A DNA stretch of 64,000 nt from Lentisphaerota bacterium (GCA_018676675.1 JABHEG010000134.1:1-64000); one strand, 5' to 3'; positions 28,412 through 36,957 are shown, numbered from the stretch's first letter. Made by a program: numbers and translations. Notes: generated from the letters alone by a model not told the origin.

Positions 28412-29617
28412 TCATTCCGTGCCAGTCGTGTCCCGGTCCACCTGCTCACGTTGCCTGGCGATCGTGTTCCGCATGCCGTCGGGCAATCGGCAGACGCGCT
28501 GGAAATACGTCTCCTCGTTGAAGCGCAGGTTATTGCGTTTGAAGAGGTCGCGATCGATATCCCGACTGAGATCGCAGTCAAAGCGCGCGAGAACCGATTC
28601 GTTCACCGCCCCTCCGCCGTCGGGATTGATATGGCAAAGGCCCCAGGTGATGCCGCGTCCGTCGCCGTTGTCGGCAAAGGCATCGGGGACGAACGGTCCG
28701 GGGGCGACCGGGGGAACTTGAGCCAGGGCTTCCATCTCGAAGTTAAGGCCGTCCGGTGCGTACTGGATCGTGTTCTTCTCCGGGCCATCCAGGCTGACCA
28801 GGGCCGCGATGCCTTCACGGTAGGGCCAGAGACACGTCTCGTGCCCGGAGTTGAGCACCGGATTCAACGACGATTTCTCGAACGGGCCGAGCGGGTGATC
28901 GGCGATGGCCACCCCCTGTGCACGGGTCATGTGTCCGGGAGCCCCTTTGGTCGCGTTCTGGCCTTTGTAGTAGAGCCAGATCCTGCCGTTGTAGATCAAT
29001 GGGAATGGATCGTGGATGCAGGCGTCATCCCAGGCGCCGGCGGGGCTCGGTTCGATGACTGGACGACCAAGCGGGAGGAAGGGCCCCACCGGCGTGTCCG
29101 ACTCGGCCACGGTCACGGGGCAGAAGTCCCCGCCCTCAATGACCTCGCTGTAGGCCTGGTAGAACAAGTAGTATCTGCCCTTCCACACCAGAATGTCAGG
29201 CGTGCAGTTGGAGCGCCAGCCGAACTCGCCCTTGGCTGGACGCTGCGTGGCCGGGCCGATCTCCTCCCAGGCGAGACCATCTGCGCTCTTCGCAACCCAC
29301 ACATCGCCCAGATCCCAATCGAACGACGGAAGCGTGTCGGTCGCGTTGGCCGGGCCGCGTGGAGGGCCTTCGGTGCGGCGACAGGTGTAGTAGACGTAGT
29401 AGGTGCCGCTGACCCGGATCACTTTCGAAGGATCGCGGCGGGAGACGTTTGGTTCCCGGGAGAAGCCCTCCAACGGCGTGTACTTGAAGTTGCTGTAGAA
29501 CTCGTTGCCTCGGTCCTCGAGAGGGTTCCACTGGTCGTACATCCGCGCCATGGCTGCGCTCAACGGCCGGTCGACAGGCTTCTCCAGTGGCATTTTACAG
29601 GGGAATCCGGTTGTCAT
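28412..29617 (-). CDS. GH117-like alpha-1,3-(3,6-anhydro)-L-galactosidase, copy 2
   Basis: A 401-residue paralogue of the gene at 10936, differing at only a few dozen residues, mostly at the N-terminus. It has RRDPS (Asp62), IHDP (Asp203) and NSGHE (His259-Glu260). DNA similarity continues about 25-30 bases beyond the stop. The ATG overlaps the stop of the Tat-exported sulfatase gene as ATGA, so translation is coupled and this copy looks like the original. No signal peptide; expected in the cytoplasm, splitting neoagaro-oligosaccharide ends. Both copies keep all catalytic-type residues, so both are probably active. Confidence 0.82.
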   Translation of the reverse strand: MTTGFPCKMPLEKPVDRPLSAAMARMYDQWNPLEDRGNEFYSNFKYTPLEGFSREPNVSRRDPSKVIRVSGTYYVYYTCRRTEGPPRGPANATDTLPSFDWDLGDVWVAKSADGLAWEEIGPATQRPAKGEFGWRSNCTPDILVWKGRYYLFYQAYSEVIEGGDFCPVTVAESDTPVGPFLPLGRPVIEPSPAGAWDDACIHDPFPLIYNGRIWLYYKGQNATKGAPGHMTRAQGVAIADHPLGPFEKSSLNPVLNSGHETCLWPYREGIAALVSLDGPEKNTIQYAPDGLNFEMEALAQVPPVAPGPFVPDAFADNGDGRGITWGLCHINPDGGGAVNESVLARFDCDLSRDIDRDLFKRNNLRFNEETYFQRVCRLPDGMRNTIARQREQVDRDTTGTE

Positions 29618-31245
29618 AGCGCCTTTAACTCCGCGAATGTTCCCGGGACGCGTTGCAGGTGCTGCGTGAGAAGGGCCTTCATCGCGGCCAGCTGTTCCGC
29701 ATGAGCTGGGTCGGCAGCGAGGTTCTTCGTCTCACCCGGGTCAGTCTCCAGATCGAAAAGCTGATCACGATCGTAGTACACGCCGGCATAGCGTTTGATG
29801 GCGTTGCCGCGTTCGGTGTTCTGCCCGCCGGGGTACCCCATATGCGAGAGCGGCTCCTCAGGCCGGTTCTTGATGGTCTTGTCCTCGCGTCGCTTCTTCT
29901 GGGCGGCGTACCGGGCCAACGCCTCTTTGCGCTGCTCGAGGGTGAGTTCCTTGCTGGGGGGAATGCGGAACGCCAGGTACTTCCAGCGGTCCGTGCACAC
30001 GGCCCGGGTGTAGCCAATCTCGAAGTAAAGGGAATCGCGCAACATCTCGGCCTTGCGGGTCAGCAGCGGCATCAACGTCTTACCGTCGAGATCCATCCCA
30101 GCCGGCGGGGTGACGCCACAGGCATCGAGGATCGTCGGCGCGAAATCGATATTCTGAATCAAGGCTTTGCTTGTCCCCGGCCTGATGCGGCCTGGCCAAC
30201 GGATGATGATTGGTGTGCGGACGCCGCCTTCATAGCAGCTTCCTTTGCCTTGCTCGACACCGTGGTCGTTGAGAAAGACCACGAGCGTGTCCTCAGTGAG
30301 TCCAAGCTCATCGAGCCTCTTGAGGACAGCCCCGATACCGTCGTCGAGCCACGTTGCGGGGGCCAGCTTCTCCGAGATGCCGGCTGCCTTGGCTCTATCG
30401 GAAACAGACTGACGCGACGGCTGCACACGCAAGGGCTCCTTCAGGACCCCCGCATGGGTAAGGCGCGGGTCGGCGTTGAGAGACTTGAGCGGGCTGGGGC
30501 CGTGCATCAGAGATGTGGCCATATAGAGGAAGAATGGTCGCGTCCTGTTCTGCTCGATGAAGTCCAGTGCCCCTTTGGTGATCCAGTCCTGATTGTGCAC
30601 GCGAAGCTCGCGGCAGACGTGCGCCCCGAAGTTGCCGAGGTTGACGCCGGCCGCGTAGTTGAAGCCACACGATTTCACATGCTCGTGGAGCGCTTCCTGG
30701 CCCTCCTGAAGGATCGCAGCAGTCTCAGGGTCGGCCGGATCAGCATTGCGCTTGACCTCCTTGTTCGGGCGGCGCCAGCTCCTTCCCCCCCCGTTGTGCC
30801 ATTTGCCGGCGATACCAGTGACGTAACCAGCCTGCTGGAGCATCTTGGGCAAGGTCAACTGGTTGGGCAGCAGATCCACGTTCCACTGGACCGACGTCTG
30901 CCCCTCGACCGTTGTCGCCCGGCGGAAGTTCTCGCTCTGGGCTCGACTGGCGTACTGACCGGTCAGGCACGTGTAACGACTGGGCGTACAGACACTGCTC
31001 GAGACATAGCCCCGGGAAAAGTAGACGCCTTCAGCAGCCAGTCGGTCGATATTCGGCGTGAGTGCCTTCTTCCGAATGAACCCGAACGCGTCCAGTTTCT
31101 GATCATCGGTAATGATGAAAAGGACGTTGGGCCGGCGGCTCTCCTCGCCCGCCGCTCGAAGCAGAGCAGGGCCAACCAGCAGGCCCGCGGCAGAGGCCAA
31201 CGAGTGTGCCAGGAAAGCCCGTCTTGATGTGCCGGTGTATGTCAC
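29614..31245 (-). CDS. Tat-exported Cys-type sulfatase
   Basis: A 543-residue sulfatase with a twin-arginine leader (TSRRAFLAHSLASAAGLLVG), the only clear Tat substrate in the window. Core motifs are PNVLFIITDDQK, formylglycine motif C86-T-P-S-R90, CLTGQYASR, GKWHN and NDHGVEQGKG. A GTG at 31245 is the start, with GGAGC six bases upstream. Export after folding suits a sulfatase matured in the cytoplasm. Probably desulfates algal oligosaccharides in the periplasm. It overlaps the GH117 gene by four bases and lies 159 bases after the enolase-family gene, with a hairpin between. Confidence 0.9.
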   Translation of the reverse strand: MTYTGTSRRAFLAHSLASAAGLLVGPALLRAAGEESRRPNVLFIITDDQKLDAFGFIRKKALTPNIDRLAAEGVYFSRGYVSSSVCTPSRYTCLTGQYASRAQSENFRRATTVEGQTSVQWNVDLLPNQLTLPKMLQQAGYVTGIAGKWHNGGGRSWRRPNKEVKRNADPADPETAAILQEGQEALHEHVKSCGFNYAAGVNLGNFGAHVCRELRVHNQDWITKGALDFIEQNRTRPFFLYMATSLMHGPSPLKSLNADPRLTHAGVLKEPLRVQPSRQSVSDRAKAAGISEKLAPATWLDDGIGAVLKRLDELGLTEDTLVVFLNDHGVEQGKGSCYEGGVRTPIIIRWPGRIRPGTSKALIQNIDFAPTILDACGVTPPAGMDLDGKTLMPLLTRKAEMLRDSLYFEIGYTRAVCTDRWKYLAFRIPPSKELTLEQRKEALARYAAQKKRREDKTIKNRPEEPLSHMGYPGGQNTERGNAIKRYAGVYYDRDQLFDLETDPGETKNLAADPAHAEQLAAMKALLTQHLQRVPGTFAELKAL

Positions 31246-31351
31246 TGCTCAGCTCCAAGTTGTCTATCGAGAAGGGAACCGCGGGAGACCTACCCCCCAG
31301 AAAGACGGCCGTCCCGAGAGGGACCGGAGGCACTCTTGCCTTCGATTCTCT

Positions 31352-31373
31352 CCCCGGGCAGGAATGCCCGGGG
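31352..31373. terminator. Perfect GC hairpin inside the operon
   Basis: Arms CCCCGGGCA and TGCCCGGGG (9 bp, perfect) enclose a GGAA loop. It sits 32 bases past the stop of the enolase-family gene on the minus strand and before the sulfatase gene. No U-tract follows. It may be a partial terminator, an RNA stabiliser or a processing site separating regulator/metabolic genes from glycosidase genes. Confidence 0.45.
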
Positions 31374-31404
31374 CCACCTTGGGTACACAGCCATCGTGAA
31401 TGGT

Positions 31405-32550
31405 CTACTTCATCCCTGCAGGGCAGAATCTCTCCAGCGCGTCTTCATTGATGTGAATCCCCAATCCCGGCTCGTCGGGAGCGCTTACCCAGCCATCATC
31501 TGCCATGAATGCCTGACCGTACAGGGCCTGGCGGAGCTTGTACGAGCCACCGCTCGTGATGTACTCGGCGGCCAGGGTGTTGGGCGTGGAAGCGAGAAGA
31601 TGGATGCTGGCCGCGACCCCAACAGTCGCATGGATATGCGGAGCAAGAGGCACGTTCCAGGCGCTGGCCATGGCAGCGATCTTCTTGGTCTCGGCAATTC
31701 CACCTGCATGGATGATGTCGGGCTGAACGATGTTCACCGCCCGTTTGACCAAAACGTCCCTGAATTCGAATCGCGTGTAGTAGTTCTCACCCGCGGCAAT
31801 GGGCACTTTGACCGCCGATGTGAGCGCAGCCATGGCATCCAGATCGTTGATGGGAAGGGGTTCCTCCAGGAAGGTCAGATCGAACGCCGCCAGATCGTCG
31901 GCGATCTTCATGACGTCATGGTAGGAGTAGCTCTGGTTTGCATCGACCATGATACCCAGGTCGGGGCCGAGGGCATTGCGCACGGCCTCAAGATTGAGCA
32001 GATCCTGGCGATGGCCGAAGCCGACCTTCATCTTGACCCCCTTGAATCCCTCGTCAGCATAGCCTTTGGCCTCGTCCGCACACTCTCCCGGTGTGAGCGG
32101 GCGACCGCTCTTGCCGAAAAAACCGCTGGCGTAAGCGGGGATCTTCTCATGCACGCGTCCGCCGAGAAGTTGGTACACAGGGGTCTCCAGGCTCTTGCCG
32201 GCAAGATCCCACAGCGCGATGTCAATGCCGGCGACCGCACTCACAATCGCCCCCTTTTGCCCCAGAGCGTAGGAACTCGTCCCCCGGCCCAGCATTTTCT
32301 CGTACAGCCTTTCACGGTCGAAGGCGTCTTCGCCAAGGACCATGCCTGCGAGCTTGTCATCAACCATGGCCTTGAAGATGGCGATCCCGCCACCATGAAT
32401 GGGACCGATCTCTCCGTAACCGAACGTCCCATCCTCAGCCGTGATCTTGACGATAATCGTGTTCCAGCTGTCCCACACGCCGGTCGCATCCTGCGCGGGA
32501 GTATCCAACGGGAAGGCAACGGGGAAAGCCCTTACATCGGTGATCTTCAT
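31405..32550 (-). CDS. Mandelate racemase-subgroup enolase; candidate 3,6-anhydro-L-galactonate cycloisomerase
   Basis: A 381-residue enolase-superfamily enzyme with all subgroup landmarks: KxK motif (Lys173, Lys175), metal ligands Asp203, Glu229 and Glu255, Asp278 before HAGG, and PHIH (His305/His307) as the opposite base. The start at 32550 has AAGGAAG upstream; the longer frame to 32871 is an artefact. These enzymes abstract a proton next to a sugar-acid carboxylate. Next to GH117 genes, a cycloisomerase of 3,6-anhydro-L-galactonate (agar pathway) is the most attractive role; a sugar-acid dehydratase is the alternative. It begins four bases after the DUF362 stop, under the GntR regulator. 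Confidence 0.85.
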   Translation of the reverse strand: MKITDVRAFPVAFPLDTPAQDATGVWDSWNTIIVKITAEDGTFGYGEIGPIHGGGIAIFKAMVDDKLAGMVLGEDAFDRERLYEKMLGRGTSSYALGQKGAIVSAVAGIDIALWDLAGKSLETPVYQLLGGRVHEKIPAYASGFFGKSGRPLTPGECADEAKGYADEGFKGVKMKVGFGHRQDLLNLEAVRNALGPDLGIMVDANQSYSYHDVMKIADDLAAFDLTFLEEPLPINDLDAMAALTSAVKVPIAAGENYYTRFEFRDVLVKRAVNIVQPDIIHAGGIAETKKIAAMASAWNVPLAPHIHATVGVAASIHLLASTPNTLAAEYITSGGSYKLRQALYGQAFMADDGWVSAPDEPGLGIHINEDALERFCPAGMK

Positions 32551-32554
32551 CTGC

Positions 32555-33775
32555 TCAATCTTCCTTAAGGTGCTTCTCGAAAGCGCGGACGATCTGGACA
32601 CTGGGGAGCGGCGGACAGCCGCCGATGAACGTGCCCTCGATGTCCGTGTCTCTCGCGCAGTCGCCAATGATGAATACGTTCTTGTAGTCCCTGACGGGCG
32701 AAGGCGCATTGTGGCCGATGATGACACAGATGTCATCAAGCCCATCGAGTTTGCCTTCGTATCGCAGACGCGTGACTGCCGCCCCGATCTGAGCGAGACA
32801 GAACCGGCAAGCCCCACCGGCAAAGACCCTGATCCGGTCGCTCGAGCCGATGGGATTCCACTCCCCCGCACGTTTGAAGTGCTTCATGACCGAGTCGATG
32901 GACTCCCCGCAGACATCGATCCGGGCGAGGTCACCGATGCCGATCCCTTCGGTGTGCCCCAATCTCGTGATGGGGACGTCAAAGGGGTCTATCCCCATGA
33001 TGGCCGAGCAGACCGCATCGATCGCCACAACGTCGGTCGACGACACGATCAGGTTCATCTCGACGGGCTCGGTGTAGATGGGGCCATAGCCCTCACCGCA
33101 GATCAGGCCGTCCACGATGGTCACGTGCGGCTTTGCCACACGAAGCATGTCCACCATCTTCCAAGGGAAGGCCTCGTTGTGGAAGTTCACTTTGTCGTCC
33201 ACACTGAATACCCCCTGCATGCTCTTCATGCCAACCGTCACTTCGGTCTGACAATGCGTTTTGAGCTTGGGAACAGAGATGAACGCATCGGCATCGAGAA
33301 TCGACCTGGGCACATTGATCGTCCTGTAGAGTTCCCCGCCGGGGACGTCGACAGCGACAAACTCCCCTTCGTCCCATCCCAGGATCTCTCCGCCGGCCCG
33401 CCTGATCACATCCCCCAGTCCCAACGCTTCGAATGCCTGTCGGGGACCGGATTCGACGTGTTTGAGGTTGACCGACTTGCCCTCGGCCACCAAAACGCGC
33501 TTCACGCCGTAGTCCTTAAGGATCCCGACCAGTGCTTCCAGCACCCGGGCATCGGTGACGACGGAACCCGCCGTCCCCTCGAAGGGGACCTCAACCAGGT
33601 TGGGTTTCACGACAACCGTCCCAGCGCTGCCGATGGCCTGCCGGAGGCCTCCGATCAGGTCCAGAGACCGCTCGATCATCTCCCGCACGGTTCTCAGGTC
33701 TTTCTCAGAGTACTCGAACGGGCTCTCAAAAAGAGCTCCCTTGACAATGGAAACGGTGGCTCGATCACTGCTCAT
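32555..33775 (-). CDS. DUF362 domain protein
   Basis: A 406-residue DUF362 protein: VVKPNLVEVP (about 56-65), SVPKLKTHCQTEVTVGMKSMQG (split by the conserved Lys-His pair, about 167-188), VNFHNEAF and DVVAIDAVCSAIMGID. A later ACRFC Cys pair (about 343-347) may bind metal, but the usual C-terminal ferredoxin part is missing. The function of DUF362 is not settled; relatives occur with iron-sulfur proteins and sugar-acid genes. Start at 33775 has GAGAGG upstream. It sits between the GntR regulator and the enolase-family enzyme, hence probably a metabolic gene of the same catabolic operon. Confidence 0.8.
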   Translation of the reverse strand: MSSDRATVSIVKGALFESPFEYSEKDLRTVREMIERSLDLIGGLRQAIGSAGTVVVKPNLVEVPFEGTAGSVVTDARVLEALVGILKDYGVKRVLVAEGKSVNLKHVESGPRQAFEALGLGDVIRRAGGEILGWDEGEFVAVDVPGGELYRTINVPRSILDADAFISVPKLKTHCQTEVTVGMKSMQGVFSVDDKVNFHNEAFPWKMVDMLRVAKPHVTIVDGLICGEGYGPIYTEPVEMNLIVSSTDVVAIDAVCSAIMGIDPFDVPITRLGHTEGIGIGDLARIDVCGESIDSVMKHFKRAGEWNPIGSSDRIRVFAGGACRFCLAQIGAAVTRLRYEGKLDGLDDICVIIGHNAPSPVRDYKNVFIIGDCARDTDIEGTFIGGCPPLPSVQIVRAFEKHLKED

Positions 33776-33835
33776 GTGGAAACGCCTCTCAAATCAGGGA
33801 CGGGCAGGGGGTTGCCCCACGTGCTCATCTCGGAA

Positions 33836-34444
33836 TCAACGGATGTTGCGGCCCAGCGCGTCAACCGCGCTGTTCACATCTCCCGCACGGACAGCGGCAA
33901 GAATGGCCTCGTGCTCCCGGCAGCTGTCCATCAAGCTCTCGTGCCGGGTGTAGTGAAGCATCATCCGGGCGACAATCGGCAACCAAATCGCCAGCAGTTC
34001 CGGCTCTTCTGCGGCCTCGATCACAGCCCGATGGAAGGCCATGTCCGCCTGTACGACCCCCGGAATATCCTCCGCCCGGCAGGCCGCCTCCAAATCACAA
34101 ACGAGGTCTTCCAGCTGTCCGACCAACGCCTCCCGGGCTCCCGCAATGGCCCGGGTGACGGCAAACGTCTCAATGTGCAGCCGCAAATCCACGACCAGCG
34201 GCTGCAGCGCGGCTGTCAATGGCTCGTTCACCGCCACGCCGCAGTTCGGCTTCGCGACCAATACCCCCTCTTGCGTCAACTGCAGAAGCGCGTCCCGGAC
34301 CGGTCCCCGGCTGACCCCATACTTCGTGGCCAACGACTGCTCGCGCAGCCGTTCCCCAGCGGCAAACTCGCCCGATAACACATCCGTCCGAATGTGCTCC
34401 GCGATCTGTTCTCGAATGGTCTTGTAGACAACGGCGGCCGGCAT
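33836..34444 (-). CDS. GntR-family (FadR/FCD subfamily) transcription regulator
   Basis: A 202-residue regulator. The N-terminal winged helix (about 8-70) has the GntR signature GERLREQSLATKYGVSRGPV and LLQLTQEGVL. The FCD ligand domain (about 85-200) keeps the metal/ligand pattern DMAFHRAV, MLHYTRH and CREHEAIL. FCD members usually sense sugar acids or other carboxylates and repress catabolic genes. Placed at the head of the DUF362-enolase operon, it is probably its local repressor. Ribosome-binding site GAGGAGG lies before the ATG. A perfect ATTGT/ACAAT palindrome 58 bases upstream is a good operator candidate. Confidence 0.88.
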   Translation of the reverse strand: MPAAVVYKTIREQIAEHIRTDVLSGEFAAGERLREQSLATKYGVSRGPVRDALLQLTQEGVLVAKPNCGVAVNEPLTAALQPLVVDLRLHIETFAVTRAIAGAREALVGQLEDLVCDLEAACRAEDIPGVVQADMAFHRAVIEAAEEPELLAIWLPIVARMMLHYTRHESLMDSCREHEAILAAVRAGDVNSAVDALGRNIR

Positions 34445-34502
34445 TCAACGCCTCCTCATGGATCACATACTCATGCTCGCTACCATATGACTCTTATTGT
34501 CG

Positions 34503-34514
34503 ATTGTCAACAAT
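34503..34514. promoter_or_regulatory. Candidate GntR operator
   Basis: ATTGT-CA-ACAAT is a perfect 5-bp palindrome with a 2-base spacer, in AT-rich DNA with an outer TATTGT...ACAATA symmetry, unlike its GC-rich surroundings. It lies 58 bases upstream of the GntR start. FCD-type GntR proteins commonly bind short TTGT/ACAA-like palindromes, so autoregulation and control of the downstream operon are inferred. Confidence 0.5.
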
Positions 34515-34649
34515 ATGCAGTGTAGTAGCACGGGTATGCCGCTACCGGAGGAGATCGGGGTGGGGAAATCAGTGGTGATCGGTTATCTGCCATTCGGGGC
34601 CCCGGATCCGTTGGTGTCAAGCAGGTCGGGGTACTCCTGTACGAACGTT

Positions 34650-34694
34650 GCGCCGCTCTCCGGGCGGCGTTTCTGACGGCCCGGAGAGCGGCGC
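34650..34694. repeat. Long inverted repeat (16-bp perfect arms)
   Basis: Perfect 16-base arms GCGCCGCTCTCCGGGC and GCCCGGAGAGCGGCGC with a 13-base loop, 65 bases past the AraC-type gene stop. A related GGAGAGCGG/CCGCTCTCC pair occurs at 42095-42164. It could end transcription of the AraC gene, but no U-run is present; a mobile palindromic repeat is an alternative. Confidence 0.6.
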
Positions 34695-34758
34695 TACCCC
34701 CAACCAAGCACGTCTTCACCTGCCTAACGGTGCCCTAAGAAACCCGCATCCCGAATAC

Positions 34759-35907
34759 TCACTTGCTGAACGAGCGCCGGTAGGCTCGGGGCGTCATGCC
34801 GGCCTCACGCTTGAGGGCTGCTCCGAGGTTCGTGCTTGTGCTGTAGCCGCATGCCTGAGCGATGGCGGCAACTTTCTCATCCGTCTCCCTCAACAGCCTC
34901 TTGGCATGCCGGAGCCGAAGCCGTCTCAGCTCTGCACCAGGAGTCCGGCCCAAAACTCTCACGAAGGCCTTCTGAAGTCCGCGCTCCGACATCCTGCTGA
35001 TGGGCAGCAGATCCTGAACCGTTATCGGGTCCTGGAAGTGATCGCGCAGGTACCTCAATGTCCTGGAGACCGGCGGGTGAGAGACGGCAACCACATCGGT
35101 GCTGCGTCGACGGACAACCCCGGCGGGTTGAATGAGAATGGGGTCGGCGTCCAACCCGATCTCGCCCCGCATAAGGCGATCCAGTTGCTCGGCCGCACGG
35201 TAGCCGTGCTCGTGGGGCCGTGTATCGATGCTTGACAAGGGAACGCGTTGGCACTCACAGATGTAGTGGATGTTGTCGGTACCGAGAACAGCGATTTCCT
35301 CCGGCACTTTGTAGCCGCTGGCGACGGCAATATCCACCAGGTTGGCCGCCAATCTCTCCTGTCCCGAGTAGACGCCGATGGGTTTCGGCAGCGCGTCCAG
35401 TTGCCTCGCGAGGGCGGCGCGGCGGTCGTGCCAACTAGGATAGAGCCTTGCCTCTCCGCGACGGATGTCGAAGATCGATTCTGCAGTGACCCCCGAGCCC
35501 ATGAGAGCGTCGCGATACGCGACACGCCGCCGCTGTGATTCCCTGACGGCCGCGTATCCGTAATAGGCGAAGTTCCGGAAGCCGCAGTTGCGCAGGTGGT
35601 CTGCAGCCAGTATGCCGACGGCCTCGTCGTCCACTACCACACGCGGAATCTGCAGCGGGATATCCGCGATTGTGACATCGACCTTGGGCACATCCAGACC
35701 AACGATGAAGTCCGCGAGCCCCGGGCCATACCCGGTTATGGCACCGTCACCGCACCAGCCGTGAGCGATGTTCCGCCCCAGCAACATCTCGTTGGACAAG
35801 TGCCAATGGTGTGCGGCGGCGTAACGGGCCACGCCTTCGATAATGCGATAGTCACGCCAGTCCAAAGCAACCAGGATGCTCTTCCACTGAGTCGATGAAG
35901 AAATCAC
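34759..35907 (-). CDS. XylR-like regulator: LacI-type sensor plus AraC DNA-binding domain
   Basis: A 382-residue regulator. Residues about 10-270 are a LacI/periplasmic-binding-like sensor (ILVALDWRDYRIIEGV, PRVVVDDEAVGILAADHL, GVYSGQERLAANLVDIA, VLGTDNIHYICE). Residues about 285-382 hold two AraC helix-turn-helix motifs (TVQDLLPISRMSERGLQKAF; KVAAIAQACGYSTSTNLG). This layout is that of XylR-type activators that sense sugars and is very common in Lentisphaerota. The GTG at 35907 is chosen because GGAGG lies eight bases upstream; the longer frame to 36108 has no such site. It is divergent from the pseudopilin gene; target unknown, possibly galactan genes. Confidence 0.88.
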   Translation of the reverse strand: MISSSTQWKSILVALDWRDYRIIEGVARYAAAHHWHLSNEMLLGRNIAHGWCGDGAITGYGPGLADFIVGLDVPKVDVTIADIPLQIPRVVVDDEAVGILAADHLRNCGFRNFAYYGYAAVRESQRRRVAYRDALMGSGVTAESIFDIRRGEARLYPSWHDRRAALARQLDALPKPIGVYSGQERLAANLVDIAVASGYKVPEEIAVLGTDNIHYICECQRVPLSSIDTRPHEHGYRAAEQLDRLMRGEIGLDADPILIQPAGVVRRRSTDVVAVSHPPVSRTLRYLRDHFQDPITVQDLLPISRMSERGLQKAFVRVLGRTPGAELRRLRLRHAKRLLRETDEKVAAIAQACGYSTSTNLGAALKREAGMTPRAYRRSFSK

Positions 35908-36126
35908 TGAAACAGCCTCCACAGTGCGCTTTGTCAATACAATAGTGCCGAAAGTCATTCCCGAAAAGCATTGCGGTGCATTTCCTTCCCCGCTAAACTG
36001 CCTAAGTAATGGTACTTTCCAGTTCGGATATCTGGTCCCGCCGGAACGCGGATTGATCCGAGGCGACTGTCGCCGTCGGGAATCTCCCGCAGGTTCGGCC
36101 GAGCACAAACGAAAAGGAGCAATGGG

Positions 36127-36957
36127 ATGTCTCTATACCAACGACGCGCGGATTCTCTGCAGCTGTCCAGCGAAGGCAGATGCTCAGCGCCCCGAGGCTT
36201 CACCTTGATTGAGCTCTTGGTTGTGATCGCGATCATTGCCATCCTCGCCAGCATGCTGCTGCCCTCGCTGAATACGGCCAAAGAGAAAGCCAAGAAAGCC
36301 GGGTGCACGTCGAACATGAAACAGGTCGGTCTGGCGATGGCTCTGTATGTGGAGGAATTCGATGGCTACTACCCGTACAGCGAAAACACAGGCGGCTCGA
36401 AAATCACCTGGGATGATCGTCTCAGCGCTTACGACGGCAGGAATATGAGTGAGTCTCTGATGGCGGGGACCCCGCCCAAACGGCACCGGGGGCAGAACAA
36501 CTCCCATCTGACGTACCATTGTCCATCGGACCGCATCGAGAGACAGTGGAACAACGTAGCGCGATCCTATTCAATCAGCATGGGAGCCCCGTCGGGAACG
36601 TGGAGTCGTGGCGTGTCTTGCAGTGGCTGGGCCGTCCCAACCGCCAGCGCCACTTGGCAGAAGATCTTCGCGCTCAAGGATGGGAAGATATCCGATCCGG
36701 CCCGAGCGATCGCGATGGTCGAGCTTCATCTGGCCAACAATGGGATCGGCGTGGCCAACTCCGCGGCAATCAACGCCAAGCTGATCGCTGACCAGCGTGC
36801 CAACCCATCTGCCTTCTCACACGGACACGGGAAGAGCAATTACCTGAAGGTGGACGGGCACGTCGAGTATCTGATGTTCGAGAGAACCTACGAAGGCGTG
36901 ACCCGCGATCCCTGGACACAGTACAACGAGACCGGCACCATGTGGGACTGCCGCTAG
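36127..36957 (+). CDS. DUF1559-like pseudopilin (prepilin-type N-terminus)
   Basis: A 276-residue protein with a 23-residue leader ending RG, FTLIELLVVIAIIAIL, ASMLLPSLNTAKEKAK and a C-terminal VDGHVEY motif. It is the only one of the three window paralogues with the canonical Gly before the cleavage point. Start supported by AAGGAG seven bases upstream. Expected to be an inner-membrane or pseudopilus subunit. It is divergent from the AraC/XylR-like regulator, with 219 bases between, and is followed by a tandem-repeat array. Confidence 0.87.
   Translation: MSLYQRRADSLQLSSEGRCSAPRGFTLIELLVVIAIIAILASMLLPSLNTAKEKAKKAGCTSNMKQVGLAMALYVEEFDGYYPYSENTGGSKITWDDRLSAYDGRNMSESLMAGTPPKRHRGQNNSHLTYHCPSDRIERQWNNVARSYSISMGAPSGTWSRGVSCSGWAVPTASATWQKIFALKDGKISDPARAIAMVELHLANNGIGVANSAAINAKLIADQRANPSAFSHGHGKSNYLKVDGHVEYLMFERTYEGVTRDPWTQYNETGTMWDCR

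Larger units (their letters stand above)
34445..34758. other. 314-base intergenic region upstream of the GntR gene
   Basis: It contains the candidate operator at 34503-34514 and the long inverted repeat at 34650-34694. No gene is visible. The promoter of the large minus-strand operon should lie here, probably overlapping the operator. Confidence 0.5.

Noticed and set aside
10936..29617. Plain GH43 annotation for the propeller enzymes with RRDPS/HDP/NSGHE
   Set aside because: The GHE motif and the acid spacings fit GH117 better than GH43; only the protein at 9494 lacks these motifs and is kept as GH43-like.
31405..32871. Longer 488-residue reading of the enolase-family gene
   Set aside because: The N-terminal 107 residues are Arg/Ser-rich shadow of the DUF362 gene; the family start MKITDVRAF is at 32550.
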